Positions 52,880 through 61,158 of a stretch of DNA of 64,000 nucleotides are shown in pieces (positions within the stretch are counted from its first letter, which is position 1; each line of letters begins with the position of its first letter). Under the pieces are notes generated by a model. The model saw only the letters and a program-made list of their open reading frames with translations. It searched no databases and was not told the origin of the DNA. Location: contig NZ_BOOJ01000022.1 of NCBI RefSeq assembly GCF_016863175.1, positions 1 to 64,000 of the forward strand, given 5' to 3'. The stretch comes from Paraplanobispora siamensis (GTDB lineage: Bacteria; Actinomycetota; Actinomycetes; Streptosporangiales; Streptosporangiaceae). Made by a program: the position numbers and the translations under genes.

Positions 52880-54324
52880 CAGTATGCTCCAGCCCCTCGC
52901 GCGACAGCCGACCAAGTCTTCCACAGGATCTGCAGGTCCAGAGTGAGGGACCAGTTCTCCACGTAACGCAGGTCGAGGCGGACCGATTCCTCCCAGGTCA
53001 GGTCGGACCTCCCGCTCACCTGCCACAGACCCGTCATGCCCGGCTTGACCAGCAGCCTGCGCCGGACGTCGTCACCATACCGGGCCACTTCCTCCGGGAG
53101 CGGCGGCCGGGGCCCGACCAGCGACATGTGCCCGGCCACCACGTTGATCAGCTGGGGCAGCTCGTCCAGGGAGTAACGGCGCAGCCAGGCGCCGAGCGGG
53201 GTCACCCGGGGATCGTGCCGGAGCTTGAACAGCACGCCCCCGTCGTCGCCGACGAGAGCGATCTTCCGCTCTTCGGCGTCGACCCCCATGGTCCGGAACT
53301 TGTAGATCGTGAACTCGGCGCCGTCGCGGCCCACCCGCCGCTGCCGGAACAGCGCGGGCCCCGGGCTGGAGGCGCGCACCGCCAGCGCCAGGCCCGCCAG
53401 CAGCGGCAGCAGCGCGACCAGCAGCAGCCCGGCGCCGAGCCGGTCGAAGAGGTTCTTGACCGCCTGGCGCACCCCGGCCAGCTCGGGATGGTCGACGTGC
53501 AGGAGCGGCAGGCCGGCCACCGGGCGGATCGTGGTCCGCGGCCCGGCGACCTCCATCAGCGCCGGGGCGACCACCAGCTCGGTGTGCGTCTCCTCCAGGC
53601 GCCAGGCCAGCCGCCGCAGCGCCACGCCGTCCATCTCCGGGCAGGCCAGCACCGCCACGGTGTCGGCCGCGATCTGGCCGGCCGCCACCGGCGCGTCGGA
53701 GAAGCCGCCCAGGATCGGGACCCCCTCGACCGCGCCCCTGCCGGAGTACGGAGTGCAGACCCCCACCACGTGCATGCCGTGGTAGGGCTCCCGGCGCAGC
53801 CGCCCGATCAGCTCGGCGACGGCCGTACGGTGACCCACCGCGACGACGCGCCGCATGCACCGCCCGCGCGCCCGCATCCGGTGCAGCGAGCGGCGCAGGC
53901 TGTAGCGGGCCGCGAGGGTGAGGACGGTGGCCAGCGGGACGGCCAGCACGACGTAACCGCGCGCCACGTCGGTCTTGGTCACGTAGGCGCCGACCGCGAG
54001 GGCCGCGGTGAGCATGAAGCCGCACTGGAGGATCCGCTGGAACTCCTCCGGCCCCAGGCCGATGAGGCGGGGCTCGTAGGCGCGGTTCAGGGCGATGGCG
54101 CAGACCCACACCAGCGGCAGGCAGGCGCTCAGCACGGCGTAGGGGACGACGTAGGGGGTGACCTCGCCGAAGCGGGCGAACAGCGCGACGGCGCCGGCCG
54201 TGAAGGCGCACCCCAGGTCGCACGCGACGGCGCGCACCCGGTGCCCGCGCACCCATTCCGGCACACGCGGACGGGCTGCCGTCACGGACCGGGTCGCCAC
54301 CCGGACGGCGGTCACGTCACGCAC
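52879..54324 (-). CDS. Initiating sugar-phosphate transferase (WbaP/WcaJ-type)
   Basis: 481 aa, bacterial polyprenyl-phosphate hexose-1-phosphate transferase. The N-terminal half has about four or five membrane helices, then a CoA-binding-like domain, and the C-terminal catalytic domain (about 285-481) shows FRQRRVGRDGAEFTIYKFRTM, SLVGPRPPLPEEV and GMTGLWQVSGRSDL. It transfers the first sugar-1-phosphate to undecaprenyl phosphate. GTG 54324 starts the leftward operon with cysQ, cysD and cysN. Confidence 0.92.
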   Translation of the reverse strand: MRDVTAVRVATRSVTAARPRVPEWVRGHRVRAVACDLGCAFTAGAVALFARFGEVTPYVVPYAVLSACLPLVWVCAIALNRAYEPRLIGLGPEEFQRILQCGFMLTAALAVGAYVTKTDVARGYVVLAVPLATVLTLAARYSLRRSLHRMRARGRCMRRVVAVGHRTAVAELIGRLRREPYHGMHVVGVCTPYSGRGAVEGVPILGGFSDAPVAAGQIAADTVAVLACPEMDGVALRRLAWRLEETHTELVVAPALMEVAGPRTTIRPVAGLPLLHVDHPELAGVRQAVKNLFDRLGAGLLLVALLPLLAGLALAVRASSPGPALFRQRRVGRDGAEFTIYKFRTMGVDAEERKIALVGDDGGVLFKLRHDPRVTPLGAWLRRYSLDELPQLINVVAGHMSLVGPRPPLPEEVARYGDDVRRRLLVKPGMTGLWQVSGRSDLTWEESVRLDLRYVENWSLTLDLQILWKTWSAVARGAGAY

Positions 54325-54468
54325 CCGCTTCCCTCCATGTAACCGTTCGTCTACGGACAGTCATGGAATGGTATCCGCGAGGGGAGAGTCCCGGGAGTTG
54401 AAGGCAGAAACGTCCATGGCTGTGACGGTTGGGAGCGATGCCCCACTTCACGGCACGCCGGCGGACGG

Positions 54469-55065
54469 TTACCGGGGCGGGCCGGAGATCTTCAGGTCGC
54501 CCGAGTGGAAGGCGTTCTGCGTCGGCTCCAGACCGACCTTGACCAGCGACTCCACGATGTCGGCGGCGCGGTCGACCAGGAAGGCCAGATCCTTGCGCTC
54601 GGCGGTGGCGAAGTCCTTCAGCACGAAGGAGGCCGGGTCCATCCGGCCGGGCGGGCGGCCGATGCCGAAGCGCACCCGCAGGTAGTCCCGGGTGCCCAGG
54701 GACTTGGTGATCGACTTCAGCCCGTTGTGGCCGTTGTCGCCCCCGCCCAGCTTCGCCCGCAGCGCGCCGTACGGGATGTCCAGCTCGTCGTGGACGACGA
54801 TCACGTGGGCCGGGTCGATCTTGTAGAAGTCGGCGACCGCCTTGACCGGGCCGCCGGAGAGGTTCATGAACGACAGGGGCTTGAGCAGCACCGCCGGGGC
54901 GCCCGAGACGCGGCCCGTCAGCACCTCGGCGCGCGCCTTGTGGACCTTGAAGCGGTCGCCGGCCCGCGCGGCCAGCTCGTCCAGCACCATGAACCCGGCG
55001 TTGTGCCGGTTCCCGGCGTACTCCGGCCCGGGGTTCCCCAGGCCCACGACCAGCCAGCGGTCCAC
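54469..55065 (-). CDS. pth: Peptidyl-tRNA hydrolase
   Basis: About 198 aa. [27 protein letters not shown], the Pth signature, then [12 protein letters not shown] and [11 protein letters not shown]. It rescues stalled peptidyl-tRNA. GTG 55065 is chosen because GAAGGG is 9 nt upstream; an ATG at 55074 would start immediately after that SD. Followed by a 34-bp perfect palindrome and rplY. Confidence 0.92.
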   Translation of the reverse strand: MDRWLVVGLGNPGPEYAGNRHNAGFMVLDELAARAGDRFKVHKARAEVLTGRVSGAPAVLLKPLSFMNLSGGPVKAVADFYKIDPAHVIVVHDELDIPYGALRAKLGGGDNGHNGLKSITKSLGTRDYLRVRFGIGRPPGRMDPASFVLKDFATAERKDLAFLVDRAADIVESLVKVGLEPTQNAFHSGDLKISGPPR

Positions 55066-55114
55066 GGTCGGCATCCCTTCGGTCTCGGGCCGCGCACGCG
55101 CGCCCTCACATGCG

Positions 55115-55148
55115 CCTCAGGGCAGCCCGGCGCCGGGCTGCCCTGAGG
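55115..55148 (-). terminator. 34-bp perfect palindrome after rplY
   Basis: Perfect inverted repeat centred at 55131/55132 (17 bp per arm, no loop base), about 20 bp after the rplY stop on the minus strand. A strong terminator or RNA processing site; it could also slow read-through to pth. Confidence 0.85.
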
Positions 55149-55167
55149 AGTGGTGGAGCAGTCGGAA

Positions 55168-55791
55168 CTACTCGGCGGCCTCGGCGTCGGCGGCCTCGTT
55201 CTCGGTGGCGGCCTCGGCGACCTCGCCCTCGGTGGCCGCGGCCCCCTCCTCGACCTCGGCGGTCGGGGCGGCGGAGACGATCAGCACCATCGCCTCGGGG
55301 TCGGCGGCCAGGGTGGCGCCCTTGGGCAGCTTCAGGTCACCGGCGGTGATGTGGGTGCCGACCTCCAGGCCCTCGACGCTGACCTCGACGCCCTCGGGGA
55401 TGTGGGTCGCCTCGGCCTCGACGGAGACCGACACCAGCTGCTGGTCGAGGATGCCGTCGGCGACCTCGCCCACGACGGTGACGGGGATGTCCACGGTGAC
55501 CTTCTCGCCGCGCTTGACCAGCAGCAGGTCGACGTGCTCGAGGAAGCCCTTGAGCGGGTCGCGCTGGACGCCCTTGGGCAGGGCGAGCTCGGTCACCGCG
55601 CCCTCCAGGCGGATCAGGACGTTCGGCGTGCGCAGGGCGAGCAGCAGCTCGTGGCCCGGCAGGGTCAGGTGCTGGGGAGCCGTGCCGTGCCCGTAGAGGA
55701 CGACGGGCACCTTGTTCTCGCGGCGGATCTTGCGGGCGGCGCCCTTGCCGAAGTCGTTGCGCGACTCGGCCTTGATGACTACCTCGGACAC
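55168..55791 (-). CDS. rplY: Ribosomal protein L25/Ctc
   Basis: 207 aa, L25 of the long CTC type: an N-terminal L25 domain (about 1-95) plus the C-terminal CTC domain and an acidic tail. It binds 5S rRNA. GTG 55791 has AGGAGAT upstream. Upstream of pth, as commonly seen. Confidence 0.93.
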   Translation of the reverse strand: MSEVVIKAESRNDFGKGAARKIRRENKVPVVLYGHGTAPQHLTLPGHELLLALRTPNVLIRLEGAVTELALPKGVQRDPLKGFLEHVDLLLVKRGEKVTVDIPVTVVGEVADGILDQQLVSVSVEAEATHIPEGVEVSVEGLEVGTHITAGDLKLPKGATLAADPEAMVLIVSAAPTAEVEEGAAATEGEVAEAATENEAADAEAAE

Positions 55792-55951
55792 GGCAGATCT
55801 CCTAGGGATCTTCGATGGTGGAAAGCGCGCTCCCCCTCACCCGCCCTAGCGGAAGGCGTTACGAGCGCGCGCAACCTCAACAGCCTATCGTGCCTCGCGC
55901 GGGCTTCGCCCGGCGGCGCGGTCGGCGCCACCGGGCGGAGGCCCCGCAAGG

Positions 55952-56929
55952 TCAGGAATCGCCCTCGAACATGCTGGTCACCGAGCCGTCGCTGAACACC
56001 TCGGTGATCGCCCGGGCGATCAGCGGCGCAATCGACAGCACGGTGAGGCTGTCGAACTTCTTCTCCTCGGGGATGGGCAGCGTGTTGGTGACGATGACCT
56101 CGGAGACGCGCGAGTTCTTCAGCCGGTCCACCGCGGGGTCGGAGAAGACGGCGTGGGTGGCGGCCACGACCACGTCGGTGGCGCCCTGCTCGTACAGCGC
56201 CTCGGCGGCCTTGCAGATCGTGCCCGCCGTGTCGATCATGTCGTCGATCAGCACGCAGGTGCGGCCGCGCACCTTTCCGACGACCTCGTTCACCTTCACC
56301 TGGTTGGCCACGTCGAGGTCGCGGCGCTTGTGGATGAAGGCCAGCGGGGTGCCCAGCGTGTCGGCCCAGCGCTCGGACAGCCGCACGCGGCCGGTGTCGG
56401 GGGAGACGACCGTGGTGTTGGCCAGGTCGAGCTTGTCCTTGAGGTAGTTGACCAGCACCGGCATGGCGAACAGGTGGTCCACCGGGCCGTCGAAGAAGCC
56501 CTGGATCTGCGAGGTGTGCAGGTCGATCGACATCAGCCGGTCGGCGCCGGCGGTCTTGAACAGGTCGGCCATCAGCCGCGCCGTGATGGGCTCGCGGCCG
56601 CGGCCCTTCTTGTCCTGGCGGGAGTAGCCGAAGAAGGGCATGATCACGGTGATCCGCTTGGCGGAGGCGCGCTTGAGCGCGTCCACCATGATCAGCTGCT
56701 CCATGATCCACTGGTTGATGGGCTCGGTGTGGCTCTGGATGATGAACGCGTCACTGCCGCGGACCGACTCCTGGTAGCGGGCGTAGATCTCACCGTTGGC
56801 GAAGTCGCGCAGCGTGGTCGGGCTCGTCTCGATCCCCAGGTGGGTGGCCACCTCCTCCGCCAGCTCCGGATACGCGCGCCCGGAGAAGAACATCAGTTTC
56901 TTCTCGCCGGTCTGCTTGATGCTGTTCAT
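55952..56929 (-). CDS. prs: Ribose-phosphate pyrophosphokinase
   Basis: 325 aa. PRPP synthase: FSGRAYPELAEEVATHLG start, DLHTSQIQGFFD, and PRPP-binding DDMIDTAGTI. Makes PRPP from ribose-5-phosphate and ATP. The ATG overlaps the stop of glmU (ATGA). GGGGAG lies 11 nt upstream. Confidence 0.96.
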   Translation of the reverse strand: MNSIKQTGEKKLMFFSGRAYPELAEEVATHLGIETSPTTLRDFANGEIYARYQESVRGSDAFIIQSHTEPINQWIMEQLIMVDALKRASAKRITVIMPFFGYSRQDKKGRGREPITARLMADLFKTAGADRLMSIDLHTSQIQGFFDGPVDHLFAMPVLVNYLKDKLDLANTTVVSPDTGRVRLSERWADTLGTPLAFIHKRRDLDVANQVKVNEVVGKVRGRTCVLIDDMIDTAGTICKAAEALYEQGATDVVVAATHAVFSDPAVDRLKNSRVSEVIVTNTLPIPEEKKFDSLTVLSIAPLIARAITEVFSDGSVTSMFEGDS

Positions 56930-58380
56930 TCGGAGGTGCTCCCCTGCTGATCTCCGGCCTCGGCGGCCCGCTGCGCCGCCTGCGCCGATTTGGTGCCCGG
57001 CCGCTTGCGCACCGTCCACCCCTCAATGTTGCGCTGCCGCGCACGGGCCACACCGATCGCTCCGGGGGGAACGTCGCTGTCGATGACCGAGCCCGCGGCC
57101 GTGTAGGCGCCGTCGCCGATGTTCACCGGCGCGACGAGCATGGTGTCGCAGCCCACGAAGGCGTGGTCGCCCACGGTCGTGTGGTGCTTGTTGACGCCGT
57201 CGTAGTTGACGAAGACCGAGGAGGCGCCGATGTTCACCCCGGCGCCGAGCGTGGCGTCGCCCACATAGGTGAGATGGGGCACCTTCGACCCCTCGCCCAC
57301 CCGGGCGTTCTTCATCTCGACGTAGGTGCCGGCCTTGGCCTTGCGTCCCAGGACGCTGCCCGGGCGCAGGTAGGCGTACGGCCCGACCACGGCCTCGGGG
57401 CCGATCTCCGCCTCGACGCACACGGCGTTGCGCACGACCGCGCCCTCGCCGACCACCGTGTCCGTCAGCGTGCAGGCCGGTCCCACCTCCGCGCCCTCGG
57501 CGACCGTCGTACGGCCGTGCAGCTGCGTGCCGGGGTGGATCACGACGTCGCGCTCGAGGGTGACCTCGACGTCCACCCAGGTGCTGTCCGGGTCGATCAC
57601 CGTGACGCCCGCCCGCATGTGCTCCTCCAGCAGCCGGGAGTTGAGCACCTTGCGCGCGAAGGCGAGCTGGACGCGGTCGTTGACGCCCTCGACCTCGACG
57701 TAGTCGGCGGCGACGTGCGCGCCGACCCGGTGGCCGTCCTCCCGCAGGATGGACAGGACGTCGGTGAGATACTCCTCACCCTGGGCGTTGGAGGCCGAGA
57801 CCCGCTTGACCGCGTCGGCCAGCAGCGCCCCGTCGAAGGCGTAGACGCCGGAGTTCATCTCCTTGATCGCCCGCTGCTCCGGGGTGGCGTCCTTCTCCTC
57901 CACGATCTCCAGCACGGCCCCGCCGGCGTCGCGGATGATCCGCCCGTATCCGTGGGGGTCGGGGACCTCGGCGGTGAGCACCGTCACGGCGTTGCCGTCC
58001 TGCGCGTGCCGCTCCAGCAGCCCGGCGAGCGTGCCCGTGCGCAGCATCGGCGTGTCGCCGTAGGTCACCAGGACCGTGCCGTCGACGGCGCCGACCGCCT
58101 CCAGGACGACTCTGACCGCGTGCCCGGTGCCCTTCTGCTCGGCCTGCACGACGGTCTGCGCGTCGGGGCTGGTCTGCGCCAGGTGGGCGCCGACCCGTTC
58201 CCTCTCGTGGCCGATGACAACAATGAGCCGCTCGGGTTCGAGACCTCGAGCGGCGGTGAGCATGTGGTCGACAAGGGTGCGACCGCACAGCTCGTGCAGG
58301 ATCTTCGGTGTTTTCGACTTCATCCGGGTTCCCTCGCCTGCGGCGAGGACGATGACGGCGGCCGGGCGCGGCACACTCAC
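56926..58380 (-). CDS. glmU: Bifunctional GlcNAc-1-P uridylyltransferase/acetyltransferase
   Basis: 484 aa. N-terminal pyrophosphorylase domain with VLAAGEGTRMKSKTPK and a C-terminal left-handed beta-helix acetyltransferase (about 250-460). Makes UDP-GlcNAc for cell wall and polysaccharide; coupled with prs, a frequent pairing. Start taken as GTG 58380; another GTG at 58374 is in frame. Confidence 0.96.
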   Translation of the reverse strand: MSVPRPAAVIVLAAGEGTRMKSKTPKILHELCGRTLVDHMLTAARGLEPERLIVVIGHERERVGAHLAQTSPDAQTVVQAEQKGTGHAVRVVLEAVGAVDGTVLVTYGDTPMLRTGTLAGLLERHAQDGNAVTVLTAEVPDPHGYGRIIRDAGGAVLEIVEEKDATPEQRAIKEMNSGVYAFDGALLADAVKRVSASNAQGEEYLTDVLSILREDGHRVGAHVAADYVEVEGVNDRVQLAFARKVLNSRLLEEHMRAGVTVIDPDSTWVDVEVTLERDVVIHPGTQLHGRTTVAEGAEVGPACTLTDTVVGEGAVVRNAVCVEAEIGPEAVVGPYAYLRPGSVLGRKAKAGTYVEMKNARVGEGSKVPHLTYVGDATLGAGVNIGASSVFVNYDGVNKHHTTVGDHAFVGCDTMLVAPVNIGDGAYTAAGSVIDSDVPPGAIGVARARQRNIEGWTVRKRPGTKSAQAAQRAAEAGDQQGSTSE

Positions 58381-58545
58381 GGACGAGGCTCCCTCGGCAT
58401 CGCGGCTGAGACATGACGAAACGGGATGACGTACGGCTACCGCAGGGGCACCGCACCGTCACCCGCTCGACAACGTGAGGATACCTTCCCCTTGGAGAAC
58501 CCACCCAGTCGGCCAGTCGCCCGCCAAACCGGACACAAGCATCAG

Positions 58546-58617
58546 CTCCGGCACCAGGACTCGAACCTGGACAACAAGGACCAAAACCTTGGGGGCTGCC
58601 AATTACCCAATGCCGGA
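58546..58617 (-). tRNA. tRNA-Gln (UUG)
   Basis: 72-nt tRNA: acceptor TCCGGCA / TGCCGGA with discriminator G, anticodon stem CAAGG / CCTTG, loop TTTTGGT giving anticodon TTG, T arm CCAGG-TTCGAGT-CCTGG. Decodes CAA/CAG as Gln. On the minus strand upstream of glmU. Confidence 0.95.
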
Positions 58618-59064
58618 TCACATGGGCGGCTCGGCGAGACCCTGCTCACAGATCGCGACCGCGGATCACGACCTCAGGCCGCGGCGGCAGAGCACGACCA
58701 CGGAGCATGACCACAGAGCCACCTCACCTCCTACCTTACCGACAAGCCGGGCGCCTCGCCGCTCCATGGATCAACGTGTCCGCGACGGCCACCCTCCCGG
58801 GACGCACGCCGTTCACGCAGCCGACACCAAGCACTACCCACCGCAATGGATTAGGGATCGCCCACCCGGGCAGGCGTAGACAAGAGGGTTCTCATCGCAG
58901 GTCAGGAGAATCGTGCCGGAGTCGCGCCCGCGTCATGCAAGACGCCGCAATCAGCCATCCGATTCACCACTGGCGCCTTAGGTATTCCTAACTTACCCTA
59001 GCGTAGGTTACGGTTGCGTAGCCAGACAAAAAGCCCACACCGTCCCGAGTCTCAGAGGTAGCGC
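58618..59064. other. Intergenic stretch before the desaturase
   Basis: No supported gene in this ~450-bp stretch; open frames reading through the tRNA antisense are spurious. The right end holds the desaturase promoter palindrome. Confidence 0.6.
58978..59010. promoter_or_regulatory. 22-bp palindrome in the desaturase promoter
   Basis: Positions 58989-59010 form a 22-bp imperfect palindrome: arms TAACTTACCCT and AGCGTAGGTTA pair at 9 of 11 positions. TTAGG-TATT-CCTAA overlaps its left edge (58978-58991). It lies 54 bp before the desaturase ATG, where a TetR-type repressor, such as the product of the next gene, could bind. Confidence 0.6.
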
Positions 59065-60012
59065 ATGACGATCATCACGGAACGTCCCTCTCCCGGACCC
59101 AAGCCCGACATCGACCCGGAGCCCAAGACCACTCCCGAACTCATCACCTTCGGTGTGGTCGTGGGAGCGCCGCTGGTCGCCCTGGCCGCCGCAGTCCCCC
59201 TCGCCTGGGGATGGGGGCTGCTGGGCTGGACCGACGTCGCGATCGCCGCCGTCTTCTACGTGGTCTCCGGGATGGGCGTCACCGTCGGGTTCCACCGTTA
59301 CTTCACCCACGGTTCGTTCAAGGCCAAGCGCCCGCTGAAGCTCGCCCTGGGCATCGCGGGCAGCCTCTCCCTGGAGATGTCGGTGCTGGACTGGGTGGCC
59401 ACCCACCGCAAGCACCACAAGTTCTCCGACAAGGAGGGCGACCCGCACTCGCCGTGGCGCTTCGGGCCCGGCTTCTGGTCGATGGCCAAGGGCCTGCTCT
59501 GGGCGCACATGGGCTGGCTGTTCGAGCCCACCCGCGCCAACCGTGAGAAGTACGCCCCCGACCTGGTCAAGGACCCGGACATCATCAAGCTGCACAAGTG
59601 GTTCCCGGCTCTGGCGATCTTCTCGCTGACCGCTCCCGCCGTGCTGGGCGGCCTGCTGACCTGGTCGTGGCAGGGCGCGGCGACCGGTTTCTTCTGGGGC
59701 ACGCTGATCCGCATCGGCCTGCTCCACCACGTGACCTGGTCGATCAACTCCATCTGCCACGTCTTCGGCGAGGAGACCTTCGAGTCGCGCGACAAGTCGC
59801 GCAACGTGTGGTGGCTGGCCATCCCGTCCTTCGGCGAGTCCTGGCACAACCTGCACCACTCCGACCCGACGTGCGCCCGCCACGGCGCGCTGAAGGGCCA
59901 GATCGACCTCAGCGCCGGCATGATCCGCTGGTTCGAGAAGCTCGGCTGGGCCTACAACGTACGGTGGCCCACGCCCGAGCGGCTGGCGGCGAAGCGCATC
60001 AACAATGCCTGA
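59065..60012 (+). CDS. Acyl-CoA (delta-9 type) fatty-acid desaturase
   Basis: 315 aa, membrane desaturase with the three His boxes: H77RYFTH82, H114RKHH118 and H261NLHH265. Di-iron enzyme that puts a double bond into acyl chains. Two hydrophobic pairs span the membrane. RBS AGAGGTAG precedes the ATG. The TetR gene overlaps its end. Regiospecificity is by family only. Confidence 0.9.
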   Translation: MTIITERPSPGPKPDIDPEPKTTPELITFGVVVGAPLVALAAAVPLAWGWGLLGWTDVAIAAVFYVVSGMGVTVGFHRYFTHGSFKAKRPLKLALGIAGSLSLEMSVLDWVATHRKHHKFSDKEGDPHSPWRFGPGFWSMAKGLLWAHMGWLFEPTRANREKYAPDLVKDPDIIKLHKWFPALAIFSLTAPAVLGGLLTWSWQGAATGFFWGTLIRIGLLHHVTWSINSICHVFGEETFESRDKSRNVWWLAIPSFGESWHNLHHSDPTCARHGALKGQIDLSAGMIRWFEKLGWAYNVRWPTPERLAAKRINNA

Positions 60013-60175
60013 CGGCCCATCCGCGGGGGCCGCTCCGGCGGCCCGCGTCACCCCCACACTCCCCGCACCCCCCGGCCGGAGCACGACCGCCCCGGCGGTC
60101 CCGGCCGGTGTCATCGCGATCCCGCCGGCGAAAGTCGTTGCCGTTCCGTCGGCGGGAAACGTCATTATTAGACCT

Positions 60176-61096
60176 GTGAGTGAACCCCGACGACGTATGT
60201 CCGGCAAGGAACGCCGCGAACAGCTGATCCAGATCAGCCGGACCCTGTTCGCGGAGAAAGGGTTCGACGGCACGTCGGTCGAGGAGATAGCGGCCACGGC
60301 CAACGTCTCCAAGCCCGTCGTCTACGAGCACTTCGGCGGCAAGGAAGGCGTCTACGCGGTCGTGGTCGACCGGGAGATGCAGAAACTGCTCGGCATGGTG
60401 ACCGAGGCGCTGTCGGCCTCGCACGCGCTGGTCAAGCTGGAGCGCGCCGCGCTGGCGCTGCTGGCCTACGTGGAGGAGAACAGCGAGGGCTTCCGGATCC
60501 TGGTCCGCGACTCCCACGCGGCCTCGGGCACCGGCACCTTCGCGAGCCTGATCAACGACATCGCCAGCCAGGTCGAGGACGTCATGGTCGACGAGTTCGT
60601 CATGCGCGGCTACGACCCGAAGCTAGCGCCGATGTACTCCCAGATGCTGGTCGGCATGGTCGCGCTGACCGGCCAGTGGTGGCTGGACGTGCGCAGGCCC
60701 GCCCGCGAGGAGGTCGCCGCGCACCTGGTCAACCTCGCCTGGAACGGGCTGACCGGCCTGGACCCGCGTCCCCGGCTGACCGCCGGCTCCCGGGCCGCCG
60801 AGGAACGGCGTCCCCCTCCCGCCCCGCGCCCGACGGAGAAGGAGCTGCGCGAGCGCGAGAAGGCCCGCGAGCGCGAGCTCAAGGAGCAGGAGAAGATCCG
60901 CGAGCGCGAGCAGCGGGAGGCCGAGAAGCTCGCCCGCGAACAGGAGAAGGCCCGCCTGCGCGAGCTCAAGGAGCAGGAGAAGATCCGCGAGCGCGAGCAG
61001 CGGGAGCTGGAGAAGGCCCGCGCGCAGGAGGCCAGGGCGGCCGCGCGGCAGGTCAGACCCCCTGCGGATCATGAAGAAGTTCACTCACTCGAGTAA
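60176..61096 (+). CDS. TetR-family regulator with long charged C-terminal helix
   Basis: 306 aa from GTG 60176 (VSEPRRRMSGKERREQLIQ); ATG 60197 also possible. TetR HTH at about 10-60 (GFDGTSVEEIAATANVSKPVVYEHFGGKEGVY). The ligand domain spans about 65-195. The last 90 residues are almost all Glu, Arg, Lys, Ala (EREKARERELKEQEK), a predicted single charged helix or coiled coil, absent from ordinary TetR (about 200 aa). It carries a 49-bp perfect direct repeat. Probably controls the desaturase. Confidence 0.85.
   Translation: MSEPRRRMSGKERREQLIQISRTLFAEKGFDGTSVEEIAATANVSKPVVYEHFGGKEGVYAVVVDREMQKLLGMVTEALSASHALVKLERAALALLAYVEENSEGFRILVRDSHAASGTGTFASLINDIASQVEDVMVDEFVMRGYDPKLAPMYSQMLVGMVALTGQWWLDVRRPAREEVAAHLVNLAWNGLTGLDPRPRLTAGSRAAEERRPPPAPRPTEKELREREKARERELKEQEKIREREQREAEKLAREQEKARLRELKEQEKIREREQRELEKARAQEARAAARQVRPPADHEEVHSLE
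60871..61006 (+). repeat. 49-bp perfect direct repeat inside the TetR gene
   Basis: Copies at 60871-60919 and 60958-61006, offset 87 bp (29 codons). Both code for RELKEQEKIREREQRE. A recombination hotspot that would delete exactly 29 codons in frame. Confidence 0.9.
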
Positions 61097-61119
61097 GCAA
61101 CAGCACCCGTTGAGACAAA

Positions 61120-61140
61120 ATTAACGTTCCGTTCAACGAA
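61120..61140. promoter_or_regulatory. Candidate PHO-box-like sequence before ppk
   Basis: ATTAACGTTCCGTTCAACGAA, with GTTCC and GTTCA in direct repeat, lies 20 bp before the ppk ATG. Streptomyces ppk is PhoP-controlled through GTTCA-type repeats, so this is a plausible site, but the match is loose. Confidence 0.35.
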
Positions 61141-61158
61141 AGCGGGCATTGTGGTCAT

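Noticed and set aside
58426-58879. Open frames across the tRNA-Gln region
   Set aside because: They read through the tRNA antisense; no SD or homology.
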